A stretch of DNA of 10,724 bases from positions 1-10,724 of the forward strand of contig CANPZR010000067.1 in NCBI GenBank assembly GCA_947589175.1, given 5' to 3'. Origin of the DNA: an uncultured Lachnospiraceae bacterium. GTDB lineage: Bacteria > Bacillota > Clostridia > Lachnospirales > Lachnospiraceae. A program made the translations under genes and the position numbers. Shown here one piece after another: positions 1 through 4,790 of the stretch. Below the pieces are notes generated by a model. That model made no database searches. It was not told the origin of the DNA and saw only the letters and a program-made list of their open reading frames with translations. Each line of letters starts with the position of its first letter. The first letter of the stretch is position 1.

Positions 1-290
1 TGATGGAGTACAACGCGGAAGCTACCGGTGAGAAGTACCGGGATATCGCCAAAGCCATGGGCGTAGAGGGAACGGAGAACATGTCCCAGGAAGAGTACCG
101 CAAGGCAGCCATTGACGCCGTGCGCCAGCTGTCCATCGACGTAGGTATTCCTCAGGATCTGAAGGAAATTGTAAAAGAAGAGGATATCCCGTTCTTGGCA
201 CAGTCTGCATATGACGATGCATGTCGTCCGGGCAACCCGAAAGAGACAAGCGTAGAAGACATTACAGAACTGTATAAGAGCCTCCTGTAA
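1..290 (+). CDS. Iron-containing alcohol dehydrogenase, C-terminal end (partial)
   Basis: The visible 95 residues plus stop are the helical C-terminal end of a group III iron-dependent alcohol dehydrogenase; the gene begins before the window. The segment EYNAEATGEKYRDIAKAMGV, followed by a helix ending in DVGIPQDLKEI and the tail DACRPGNPKETSVEDI..LYKSLL, is the typical end of this family (lactaldehyde reductase / 1,3-propanediol dehydrogenase / butanol dehydrogenase types). These enzymes interconvert alcohols and aldehydes with NAD(P)H in the cytoplasm. The nucleotide-binding and iron-ligand residues lie upstream and cannot be checked, so the substrate cannot be named. It could also be the C-terminal part of a bifunctional AdhE-like protein. 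The ATG at position 3 is an internal Met, not a start: the frame is open to the window edge and no ribosome binding site is visible. A GC-rich hairpin follows the stop, and the next gene has its own promoter, so it is probably not co-transcribed with it. Confidence 0.85.
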   Translation, partial: MEYNAEATGEKYRDIAKAMGVEGTENMSQEEYRKAAIDAVRQLSIDVGIPQDLKEIVKEEDIPFLAQSAYDDACRPGNPKETSVEDITELYKSLL

Positions 291-305
291 GCAGGACAAA
301 AGACC

Positions 306-374
306 GGCACATGATTGGGGCGGCCTGCTGCAGCGGGGACACCTGCGTCCCCCGCCAGCCGTCCCGGATGTGCC
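306..374 (+). terminator. Long GC-rich hairpin after dehydrogenase gene
   Basis: GGCACAT at 306-312 pairs perfectly with ATGTGCC at 368-374. Inside, GGG 318-320 can pair with CCC 363-365, GGC 322-324 with GCC 358-360, and GGGGAC 335-340 with GTCCCC 347-352 around the loop ACCTGC. It begins 16 bases after the stop codon, as a transcription terminator would. The downstream U tract is poor (ATTTGT), so it may be a weak terminator, an mRNA 3' end stabiliser, or a repeat. Confidence 0.5.
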
Positions 375-398
375 ATTTGTAATAGCCCCACACATCCG
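365..398 (+). other. Competing 8-bp hairpin
   Basis: CGGATGTG at 365-372 is a perfect inverted match to CACATCCG at 391-398, with an 18-base loop. Its left arm overlaps the right arm of the preceding long hairpin (368-374), so the two structures cannot form fully at the same time. No U-rich tract follows it on the + strand (the next bases are AAAAAAG), so it does not look like a terminator itself. Confidence 0.4.
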
Positions 399-407
399 AA
401 AAAAGAA

Positions 408-436
408 CTGGAAATATTATTTATTTGTGGTATAAT
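408..436 (+). promoter_or_regulatory. Extended -10 promoter for deacetylase-bactofilin genes
   Basis: A perfect TATAAT lies at 431-436, preceded by TG at 428-429 (TGGTATAAT), which is an extended -10 motif of the main vegetative sigma factor. Seventeen bases upstream, CTGGAA at 408-413 matches the -35 consensus at only three of six positions, as is usual for extended -10 promoters. The surroundings are AT-rich against a GC-rich background. Transcription should begin near 443, giving a leader of about 210 bases that holds the palindrome block. Inferred from sequence only. Confidence 0.65.
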
Positions 437-460
437 GTACGCGAAGGCAATGAGCCGTGC

Positions 461-520
461 GCCCCCTGCCGACTGACAAGTCGTCTGCTTGCAGACACGG
501 CTTGTCAGTCGGCAGGGGGC
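461..520. repeat. 60-base palindrome with 20-bp perfect stem
   Basis: Bases 461-480 are the exact reverse complement of 501-520 (20 bp, no mismatch). The 20-base interior contains its own small hairpin, GTCTG 483-487 with CAGAC 492-496. The stem is GC-rich and would be very stable in RNA or as a DNA cruciform. It starts about 18 bases after the predicted transcription start. It could be a REP- or MITE-like intergenic element or a leader RNA structure. No U tract follows, so it is not a standard intrinsic terminator. Because it is a palindrome, both strands translate to a similar peptide containing PLPTDK and LSVGRG. Confidence 0.85.
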
Positions 521-523
521 ATA

Positions 524-626
524 GGGCGAAGCCCGCGACGCTGAAATTCCTTCGGGATTTCAGCGTACACCACGGCGAAGCCGTCAAAGATGGTGAGGCG
601 AAGCCCGCGAAAGTCACGGCGAAGCC
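524..626. repeat. Four mini-hairpins GGCGAAGCC, A-B-A-B order
   Basis: GGCGAAGCC occurs at 525-533, 574-582, 597-605 and 618-626. Each can fold into a 3-bp stem with a GAA loop; the first extends to GGGC/GCCC and the second to ACGGC/GCCGT. The copies form two subtypes that alternate: A (GGCGAAGCCCGCGA, 525-538 and 597-610) and B (CACGGCGAAGCCG, 571-583 and 615-627). The 16 bases after the start of the B tail at 583-598 match 634-649 at 12 positions, and the latter holds the ribosome binding site of the next gene. The block therefore looks like repeated units running right up to the start of the deacetylase gene. Confidence 0.8.
538..566. repeat. 12-bp hairpin with UUCG tetraloop
   Basis: ACGCTGAAAT at 538-547 pairs with ATTTCAGCGT at 557-566. 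Allowing T548 as a bulge, CC 549-550 pairs with GG 555-556 and closes the loop TTCG (551-554). C(UUCG)G is an exceptionally stable RNA tetraloop, which suggests the structure acts as RNA. It sits between the first two GGCGAAGCC copies. Confidence 0.8.
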
Positions 627-644
627 GGCAACTGTCAAAAATCC

Positions 645-649
645 GGAGG
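645..649 (+). promoter_or_regulatory. Ribosome binding site that fixes the deacetylase start
   Basis: GGAGG lies five bases before ATG 655 and only two bases before ATG 652, so 655 is preferred. No comparable site precedes the upstream in-frame starts in the palindrome block. Confidence 0.8.
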
Positions 650-654
650 ATATG

Positions 655-1620
655 ATGGAACGTACATCGATGGAGTACCGCCGCAGGCGGGTTAAGATTA
701 TAAAGAAAATTATTATAGGGATTATTATTTTCTGTCTGCTTATGCCGTCGGTTCTCTCAATTATACTGATGGTGAAAGTAGCATCGCTTCAGTCCCGGGT
801 AGACGAACTGTCCCAGGAAAGAGTTGCCCAACAGGCGATTTCCACCGATGCGGACAGGAACACGCTGGACGAGAACGAAGGGGCTCCGCTCTCAGAAGAG
901 CCGTCGTCTGCCGACACAGCGTCCGCATCCTCCGTTGTATCGAAAGAAACCGCTGCTTCTCAGGAAGGAGCGGCCACGCCGGGGGCGGTGACGTCGGAGG
1001 CGTCAAACAAAGTATATCTTACTTTTGACGACGGACCCGGCACTCAGACGGAGAAGATTCTGGACATTCTGAAGGAGGAGGGTGTAAAAGCTACTTTTTT
1101 TGTTACAGGAAAGAAAGATTCTTATTCGCGGGGAATATATAAGAGAATTGTGGACGAGGGCCACACGCTGGGAATGCATTCCTATTCCCATATCTATGAG
1201 AATATATACGCGTCGGCAGATGCGTTTCGCAAGGATACAAAGAAAGAATATGAGCTGATTTATGAGATTACGGGACAGTATCCAAAGTTTTACCGGTTTC
1301 CGGGGGGGAGCGGCTCAGGAAAGATGCAAGTGCCGCTGCAGGAACTGACGGCTGTCCTGGATGAATTTAATTTGCAATATATAGACTGGAATATTATCAG
1401 TATGGACGCTGTGAATCCAGGGGCGAGCAAGGAAGATATCGCCAGAGGAATCGTGGAGGCGGCAGAACAGTATTCTACATCTGTAGTTTTGATGTACGAC
1501 TCCGCGAATATGAAAAAAACGGTAAAGGCGCTTCCGTCCCTGATCAGACAGTTGAAAGAAAAAAATTATGAGCTGCTGGCGATTGATGAAAATACGGCTT
1601 TAATTCGTCACAATCAATAG
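655..1620 (+). CDS. Membrane-anchored polysaccharide deacetylase (NodB domain, CE4)
   Basis: 321 residues from ATG 655. Residues 8-15 are basic (YRRRRVKI), followed by one membrane segment at about 16-41, a short coiled-coil-like stretch (42-60) and a Ser/Ala/Glu-rich linker to about 117. The arrangement suggests an enzyme tethered to the membrane with the catalytic domain outside. The NodB domain fills 118-315: motif 1 TFDDGP (123-128, Asp125 base and Asp126 metal ligand), motif 2 HSYSH (metal ligands His175 and His179), motif 3 RFPGG (214-218). Family members remove acetyl groups from N-acetylglucosamine or N-acetylmuramic acid in peptidoglycan or other glycans. The usual catalytic His of motif 5 (L-H-D) is Tyr281 here (VVLMYD), so activity may be altered. 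A bactofilin gene follows 20 bases downstream, fitting a cell-wall role. The N-terminal third uses more AT-rich codons than the genes after pyrH. Substrate not determinable. Confidence 0.88.
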   Translation: MERTSMEYRRRRVKIIKKIIIGIIIFCLLMPSVLSIILMVKVASLQSRVDELSQERVAQQAISTDADRNTLDENEGAPLSEEPSSADTASASSVVSKETAASQEGAATPGAVTSEASNKVYLTFDDGPGTQTEKILDILKEEGVKATFFVTGKKDSYSRGIYKRIVDEGHTLGMHSYSHIYENIYASADAFRKDTKKEYELIYEITGQYPKFYRFPGGSGSGKMQVPLQELTAVLDEFNLQYIDWNIISMDAVNPGASKEDIARGIVEAAEQYSTSVVLMYDSANMKKTVKALPSLIRQLKEKNYELLAIDENTALIRHNQ

Positions 1621-1630
1621 CAAGCAGAAT

Positions 1631-1635
1631 GGAGG
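1631..1635 (+). promoter_or_regulatory. Ribosome binding site that fixes the bactofilin start
   Basis: GGAGG lies five bases before ATG 1641. An in-frame ATG at 1629 overlaps this site and has no site of its own, so 1641 is the better start. Confidence 0.8.
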
Positions 1636-1640
1636 ATACT

Positions 1641-2630
1641 ATGAGTTTTTTTAAAGACTTGAAAGAAGACATCGCTCAGTCCATCAGCGAATTGTCAGAG
1701 TCACTGGACGAGAATCTCGGTCTTGATGAGAAGAACCCGGCGGGACAGCCGGACTCCCTCCCAGGAAACGAATCGGCAGATCTGACCAAAGAGCAGGAAT
1801 CAGCCGGCTGGGAGGAGCTGAATGTTCTGGATGGCGCGGATTCATCCGGGGATGCAGATATGTTTGGCGAGCTGGAGCCTATGGATGTCCTGAGCGTAGT
1901 TGATTCGGCGGAATCCGCAGAGCCCACTGGATCTGCAGCGGAGCTGGAGCCGACGATGCCGATTGAATTTGCAGAGCCGATTGAGTCCATGGAGGAGCCG
2001 ACGATGCCGATTGAATCCACAGAGTCCGCGGAGTCCATGGAGCAGCCTGTGGAAGAACCGGAGCCGGCAGAGCCCGTAGAGTTAGCAGAACCGGCAGAGG
2101 AGCCGGAAGCAATAGAACATGTTGAGGAGGAACCGATTGCAATGGAAAATGAAGTAAATGCAAATACGTATGCAGATGAGGAAGAAGTACCGGAAGTTAC
2201 CGTCATTACCAAAGGCACGACTATCAGCGGCGGTATCAAGTCAGATACGTCTTTGGTAGTAAAGGGTGTTATCGAGGGCGATGTAGAATGCGATGGCAAG
2301 CTGACCATTACCGGACGCGTGACCGGTAATACGATTGCCGCCGAAATTTATGTCAATACGCCGAGACTGGAAGGGGATATTAACAGTAAGGGCATTGTCA
2401 AGATTGATGTGGGAACTGTCGTAATCGGCAGCGTGAGCTGCACGTCTGTTGTAATTGCCGGTGCGGTCAAGGGCGATATCGAGGTCAATGGACCGGTTGT
2501 TATCGATTCCACAGCTGTTGTCAAGGGAAATATCAGCGCCAAGTCCATTCAGATCAACAGCGGCGCCGTTATTGACGGACATTGTTCCCTGCAGTTCGCG
2601 GACGTGGATCTGGATTCCTTCTTTGAGTAA
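1641..2630 (+). CDS. Bactofilin with long acidic N-terminal region
   Basis: 329 residues from ATG 1641. Residues 186 to about 320 form a bactofilin (DUF583) domain: a right-handed beta-helix visible as short repeats of alternating hydrophobic residues and glycines (GTTISGGIKSDTSLVVKG, VEGDVECDGKLTITGRV, and further turns ending GAVIDGHC). Bactofilins polymerise without nucleotides into cytoskeletal filaments at the membrane and often position cell-wall enzymes. The first 185 residues are unusual: an amphipathic start (MSFFKDLKEDIAQSISEL) and then a Glu/Pro/Ala/Ser-rich disordered acidic region with a tandem 16-residue duplication (103-134). Typical bactofilins are shorter, with brief tails, so this is at the long end. 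It lies 20 bases after the deacetylase gene and 17 bases before pyrH, so it is probably transcribed with both. The family call is firm; a partnership with the deacetylase is inferred from adjacency. Confidence 0.9.
   Translation: MSFFKDLKEDIAQSISELSESLDENLGLDEKNPAGQPDSLPGNESADLTKEQESAGWEELNVLDGADSSGDADMFGELEPMDVLSVVDSAESAEPTGSAAELEPTMPIEFAEPIESMEEPTMPIESTESAESMEQPVEEPEPAEPVELAEPAEEPEAIEHVEEEPIAMENEVNANTYADEEEVPEVTVITKGTTISGGIKSDTSLVVKGVIEGDVECDGKLTITGRVTGNTIAAEIYVNTPRLEGDINSKGIVKIDVGTVVIGSVSCTSVVIAGAVKGDIEVNGPVVIDSTAVVKGNISAKSIQINSGAVIDGHCSLQFADVDLDSFFE
1947..2042 (+). repeat. 48-bp tandem duplication in bactofilin gene
   Basis: Units 1947-1994 and 1995-2042 share the start GAGCCGACGATGCCGATTGA and the end GAGTCCATGGAG, with a few changes between. 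They encode EPTMPIEFAEPIESME and EPTMPIESTESAESME. The unit is a multiple of three, so the frame is kept. It may vary in copy number between strains. Confidence 0.85.
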
Positions 2631-2647
2631 AAGGGAGGGCGTACGGT

Positions 2648-3355
2648 ATGCAGCGATATAAGAGAGTTCTTTTAAAACTCAGCGGCGAGGCTCTGGCAGG
2701 CGACAAGGGCACCGGCTTTGACGAGGCCACCTGTATTCCGGTGGCGGAGCAGATCAGGCAGTTAGTGAAGGACGGCGTAGAGGTCGCTATCGTGATCGGC
2801 GGCGGCAATTTCTGGCGGGGCCGATCGAGCGAAAATATCGACCGGACCAAGGCGGATCAGATCGGGATGATGGCGACGGTGATGAACTGCATCTACATGT
2901 CGGAGATCTGCCGGTCCGTGGGGCTTTCGACGCAGGTGCTCACGCCCTTTGAGTGCGGCTCCTTTACAAAGCTGTTCTCCAAGGACCGGGTGAACAAGTA
3001 TCTGTCCAAGGGCATGGTGGTCTTTTTCGCGGGGGGCACGGGCCATCCGTATTTTTCCACGGATACGGCTACGGCGCTGCGGGCCATTGAAATTGACGCG
3101 GACGTGATTCTGGCGGCCAAGTCCATCGACGGCGTGTACGATTCGGATCCGGCGGTGAATCCGGACGCGAAAAAATATGATACGATGAAGATGTCGGACA
3201 TTGTGGATCAGAAGCTGGGCGTGGTCGATCTGGCGGCGGCGGTTCTGTGCATGGAGAACCGGATGCCGATGTACATTTTCGGACTGAATGAAGAAAACAG
3301 CATTATCAATACGGTGAACGGCGCCGGTACCGGCACGGACATCACGGTAGAATAG
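2648..3355 (+). CDS. pyrH: UMP kinase (uridylate kinase)
   Basis: 235 residues, the normal length for bacterial PyrH. It phosphorylates UMP to UDP with ATP in the cytoplasm, in pyrimidine nucleotide synthesis; the enzyme is a hexamer of the amino acid kinase fold. Visible motifs are KLSGEAL (Lys10 near the phosphates), VIGGGNFWRGR (Gly51-Asn54), a TPFECG segment, GGTGHPYFSTDTA (UMP and phosphate contacts) and AKSIDGVYDSDP (nucleotide binding). GGGAGG at 2633-2638 lies nine bases before the ATG. The gene sits 17 bases after the bactofilin gene and 12 bases before frr. The pyrH-frr pair is widely conserved, but the usual upstream neighbours rpsB-tsf are absent here. In other bacteria GTP activates and UTP inhibits the enzyme; nothing about regulation is visible in the DNA. 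Confidence 0.97.
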   Translation: MQRYKRVLLKLSGEALAGDKGTGFDEATCIPVAEQIRQLVKDGVEVAIVIGGGNFWRGRSSENIDRTKADQIGMMATVMNCIYMSEICRSVGLSTQVLTPFECGSFTKLFSKDRVNKYLSKGMVVFFAGGTGHPYFSTDTATALRAIEIDADVILAAKSIDGVYDSDPAVNPDAKKYDTMKMSDIVDQKLGVVDLAAAVLCMENRMPMYIFGLNEENSIINTVNGAGTGTDITVE

Positions 3356-3367
3356 AGGAGGAACAAC

Positions 3368-3916
3368 ATGGACTTAAAGTCATATGAAGAAAAAATGGAA
3401 AAATCCCTCTCCAATCTGGAGGACGAGTACACGACGATTCGGGCGGGACGCGCCAATCCGAGAATTTTAGACAAGATTCAGGTGGATTATTACGGCACGA
3501 TGTCGCCCCTGCAGAGCGTGGCCAACATCTCTGTGCCGGAGGCGCGGATGATTCAGATTCAGCCGTGGGAATCCAGCCTGATCAAGGACATTGAGAAGGC
3601 GATTCTCTCATCGGATCTGGGACTTACCCCGGCCAACGACGGCAAGACAATCCGCCTTGTGTTCCCGGAGCTGACCGAGGACCGGCGCAAGGAGCTTGTC
3701 AAGGATGTAAAGAAAAAGGGCGAGGCCGCCAAGGTGGCTATCCGCAATATCCGCCGGGACGCCAACGACGCGGTGAAGAAGGAATTTAAGGCAAATGAGA
3801 TCTCGGAGGACGAGCAGAAGCAGCTGGAGGACAAGATTCAGAAAATGACGGATAAGTACACCAAGGAGATCGACAAGGCGATTGACAGCAAATCCAACGA
3901 AGTTATGACGGTATAA
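3368..3916 (+). CDS. frr: Ribosome recycling factor
   Basis: 182 residues, close to the usual 185. With EF-G, RRF splits the post-termination ribosome into subunits. The N-terminal part has the conserved LEDEYTTIRAGRANPRIL (helix of domain I, with the conserved Arg of RAGRA), then the domain II hinge region VANISVPEARM and IQPWE, and the C-terminal helices include LTEDRRKELVK and VAIRNIRRDAND, both hallmark segments. GGAGG at 3357-3361 lies six bases before the ATG and directly follows the pyrH stop. It is probably the last gene of the upstream transcript or at an attenuation point, since two hairpins follow before uppS. Confidence 0.97.
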   Translation: MDLKSYEEKMEKSLSNLEDEYTTIRAGRANPRILDKIQVDYYGTMSPLQSVANISVPEARMIQIQPWESSLIKDIEKAILSSDLGLTPANDGKTIRLVFPELTEDRRKELVKDVKKKGEAAKVAIRNIRRDANDAVKKEFKANEISEDEQKQLEDKIQKMTDKYTKEIDKAIDSKSNEVMTV

Positions 3917-3925
3917 GAAAGCGGC

Positions 3926-3949
3926 AGGGACAAACGATATTTTGTCTCT
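3926..3949 (+). other. Hairpin after frr
   Basis: AGGGACAAA (3926-3934) pairs with TTTGTCTCT (3941-3949), nine base pairs with one G-T, around the loop CGATAT. It begins ten bases after the frr stop. No U tract follows, so it may protect the mRNA 3' end rather than terminate. Confidence 0.55.
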
Positions 3950-3964
3950 CTGATATCACAGGAA

Positions 3965-4009
3965 CAGGACAGTGAACCACAAAAAAGGAGGAAACTGTCC
4001 TGCCTTTTT
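3965..4009 (+). terminator. Terminator-like hairpin between frr and uppS
   Basis: CAGGACAGT (3965-3973) is a perfect inverted match to ACTGTCCTG (3994-4002), followed after two C by TTTTT (4005-4009). The 20-base loop is long and purine-rich (AAAAAAGGAGGAA). An alternative pairing, AAAAAGG 3982-3988 with CCTTTTT 4003-4009, competes with it. It may be a partial terminator or attenuator that lowers or separates expression of uppS and later genes. I found no convincing promoter between it and uppS, so some read-through is likely. Confidence 0.55.
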
Positions 4010-4032
4010 GTAAACGGGAAAGAGGAGGAAGG

Positions 4033-4746
4033 ATGGACCGTTCTGAGTTAAAGGCGCCCAACCACGTTGCCATTATTCTGGATGGAAACGGCCGGTGGGC
4101 CAAGAAGAGGATGCTGCCGAGAAAGGCCGGTCACGCGGCGGGCAGCAAGACGGTAGAGCAGATCTGCGAGGACGCCTACAATCTGGGAATCAATTATTTG
4201 ACCGTCTACGCGTTTTCCACGGAGAACTGGAAGCGCCCGGCGGACGAGGTGGACGCCCTGATGAAGCTTTTGCGGCAATATTTAAAGGACTGCATCAAGA
4301 GAAGCACCAAGAACAACATGTGCGTCCGGGTGATAGGGGACATTTCCCTTCTGGCGGAGGATATGCAGGAGAGCATCCGGGAGCTCGAGGAGATTACAAA
4401 AGACAACACGGGACTGCATTTCCAGGTGGCGCTCAACTACGGGAGCCGGGATGAGATGATCCGGGCAATCCGGGCGCTGGCTGCTAAGGCGAAGGCGGGC
4501 GAGGTGGCGCCGGAGGAGATTGACGAGGAGATGTTTGCCGGATATCTGGACACGAAGGGGATTCCGGAGCCGGATCTTCTGATCCGCACCAGCGGGGAGG
4601 AGAGGCTGTCCAATTTTCTTCTGTGGCAGTTAGCCTATACGGAGTTTTATTTTACCGATGTGCTGTGGCCGGATTTTAACAAAAAGGAGCTGCAGAAGGC
4701 CATTGACTACTACAATGGGAGAGACCGGCGCTTCGGCGCTGTGTAA
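4033..4746 (+). CDS. uppS: Undecaprenyl diphosphate synthase (cis-prenyltransferase)
   Basis: 237 residues, slightly shorter than E. coli UppS. It condenses farnesyl diphosphate with isopentenyl diphosphate units to make C55 undecaprenyl diphosphate, the lipid carrier for peptidoglycan and other wall polymers; it acts at the cytoplasmic face of the membrane. The catalytic DGNGRWAKKR (Asp17-Arg26) binds the diphosphate, AGHAAGS follows, YAFSTENWKRP is family-diagnostic, and RTSGEERLSNFLLWQ (Arg185, Arg191) binds IPP, with the C-terminal TEFYF and DRRFGAV segments also typical. GAGGAGG at 4022-4028 precedes the ATG. It is the first gene of the dense uppS-ispG group; its substrates depend on the MEP pathway that Dxr and IspG, encoded downstream, serve. 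Confidence 0.97.
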   Translation: MDRSELKAPNHVAIILDGNGRWAKKRMLPRKAGHAAGSKTVEQICEDAYNLGINYLTVYAFSTENWKRPADEVDALMKLLRQYLKDCIKRSTKNNMCVRVIGDISLLAEDMQESIRELEEITKDNTGLHFQVALNYGSRDEMIRAIRALAAKAKAGEVAPEEIDEEMFAGYLDTKGIPEPDLLIRTSGEERLSNFLLWQLAYTEFYFTDVLWPDFNKKELQKAIDYYNGRDRRFGAV

Positions 4747-4780
4747 ATAGCGTGTCCGGGCGGCGCAAAATTACAAAAAT

Positions 4781-4785
4781 GGAGG
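4781..4785 (+). promoter_or_regulatory. Ribosome binding site that fixes the cdsA start
   Basis: GGAGG lies five bases before ATG 4791. An in-frame GTG at 4752 would give 13 more polar residues and has no site before it, so the shorter start is preferred. Confidence 0.8.
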
Positions 4786-4790
4786 CAATT

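Larger units (their letters stand above)
291..654. other. Non-coding stretch between dehydrogenase and deacetylase genes
   Basis: These 364 bases hold no gene I can support. In order they contain a long imperfect GC-rich hairpin (306-374), a competing short hairpin (365-372 with 391-398), an AT-rich promoter region (about 405-436), a block of palindromes and mini-hairpin repeats (461-626), and the ribosome binding site of the next gene (645-649). An open frame crosses 457-651 in phase with the deacetylase gene. Its predicted peptide is rich in Ala, Lys, Pro and Gly and mirrors the palindromes, so I read it as non-coding. Confidence 0.8.

Noticed and set aside
3..290. A complete small gene starting at ATG 3
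   Set aside because: The sequence is the conserved C-terminal end of iron alcohol dehydrogenases, and the frame stays open to the window edge.
461..520. Intrinsic terminator at the big palindrome
   Set aside because: No T-run follows on either side, and it lies just after a promoter within a leader rather than at a gene end.
461..626. CRISPR array, considered because of repeated short units before the deacetylase gene
   Set aside because: Repeats are 9-14 bases, unevenly spaced, with no constant spacer length and no cas genes nearby.
417..638. Reverse-strand open frame of 73 codons across the palindrome block
   Set aside because: It is open only because the block is palindromic and GC-rich; its peptide mirrors the forward translation, and there is no ribosome binding site or family match.
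1676..2308. Reverse-strand open frame of 210 codons opposite the bactofilin gene
   Set aside because: Its Ser/Ala/Gly/Asp repeats are the mirror of the acidic Glu/Pro/Ser head; the forward frame has a clear ribosome binding site and a recognised domain.
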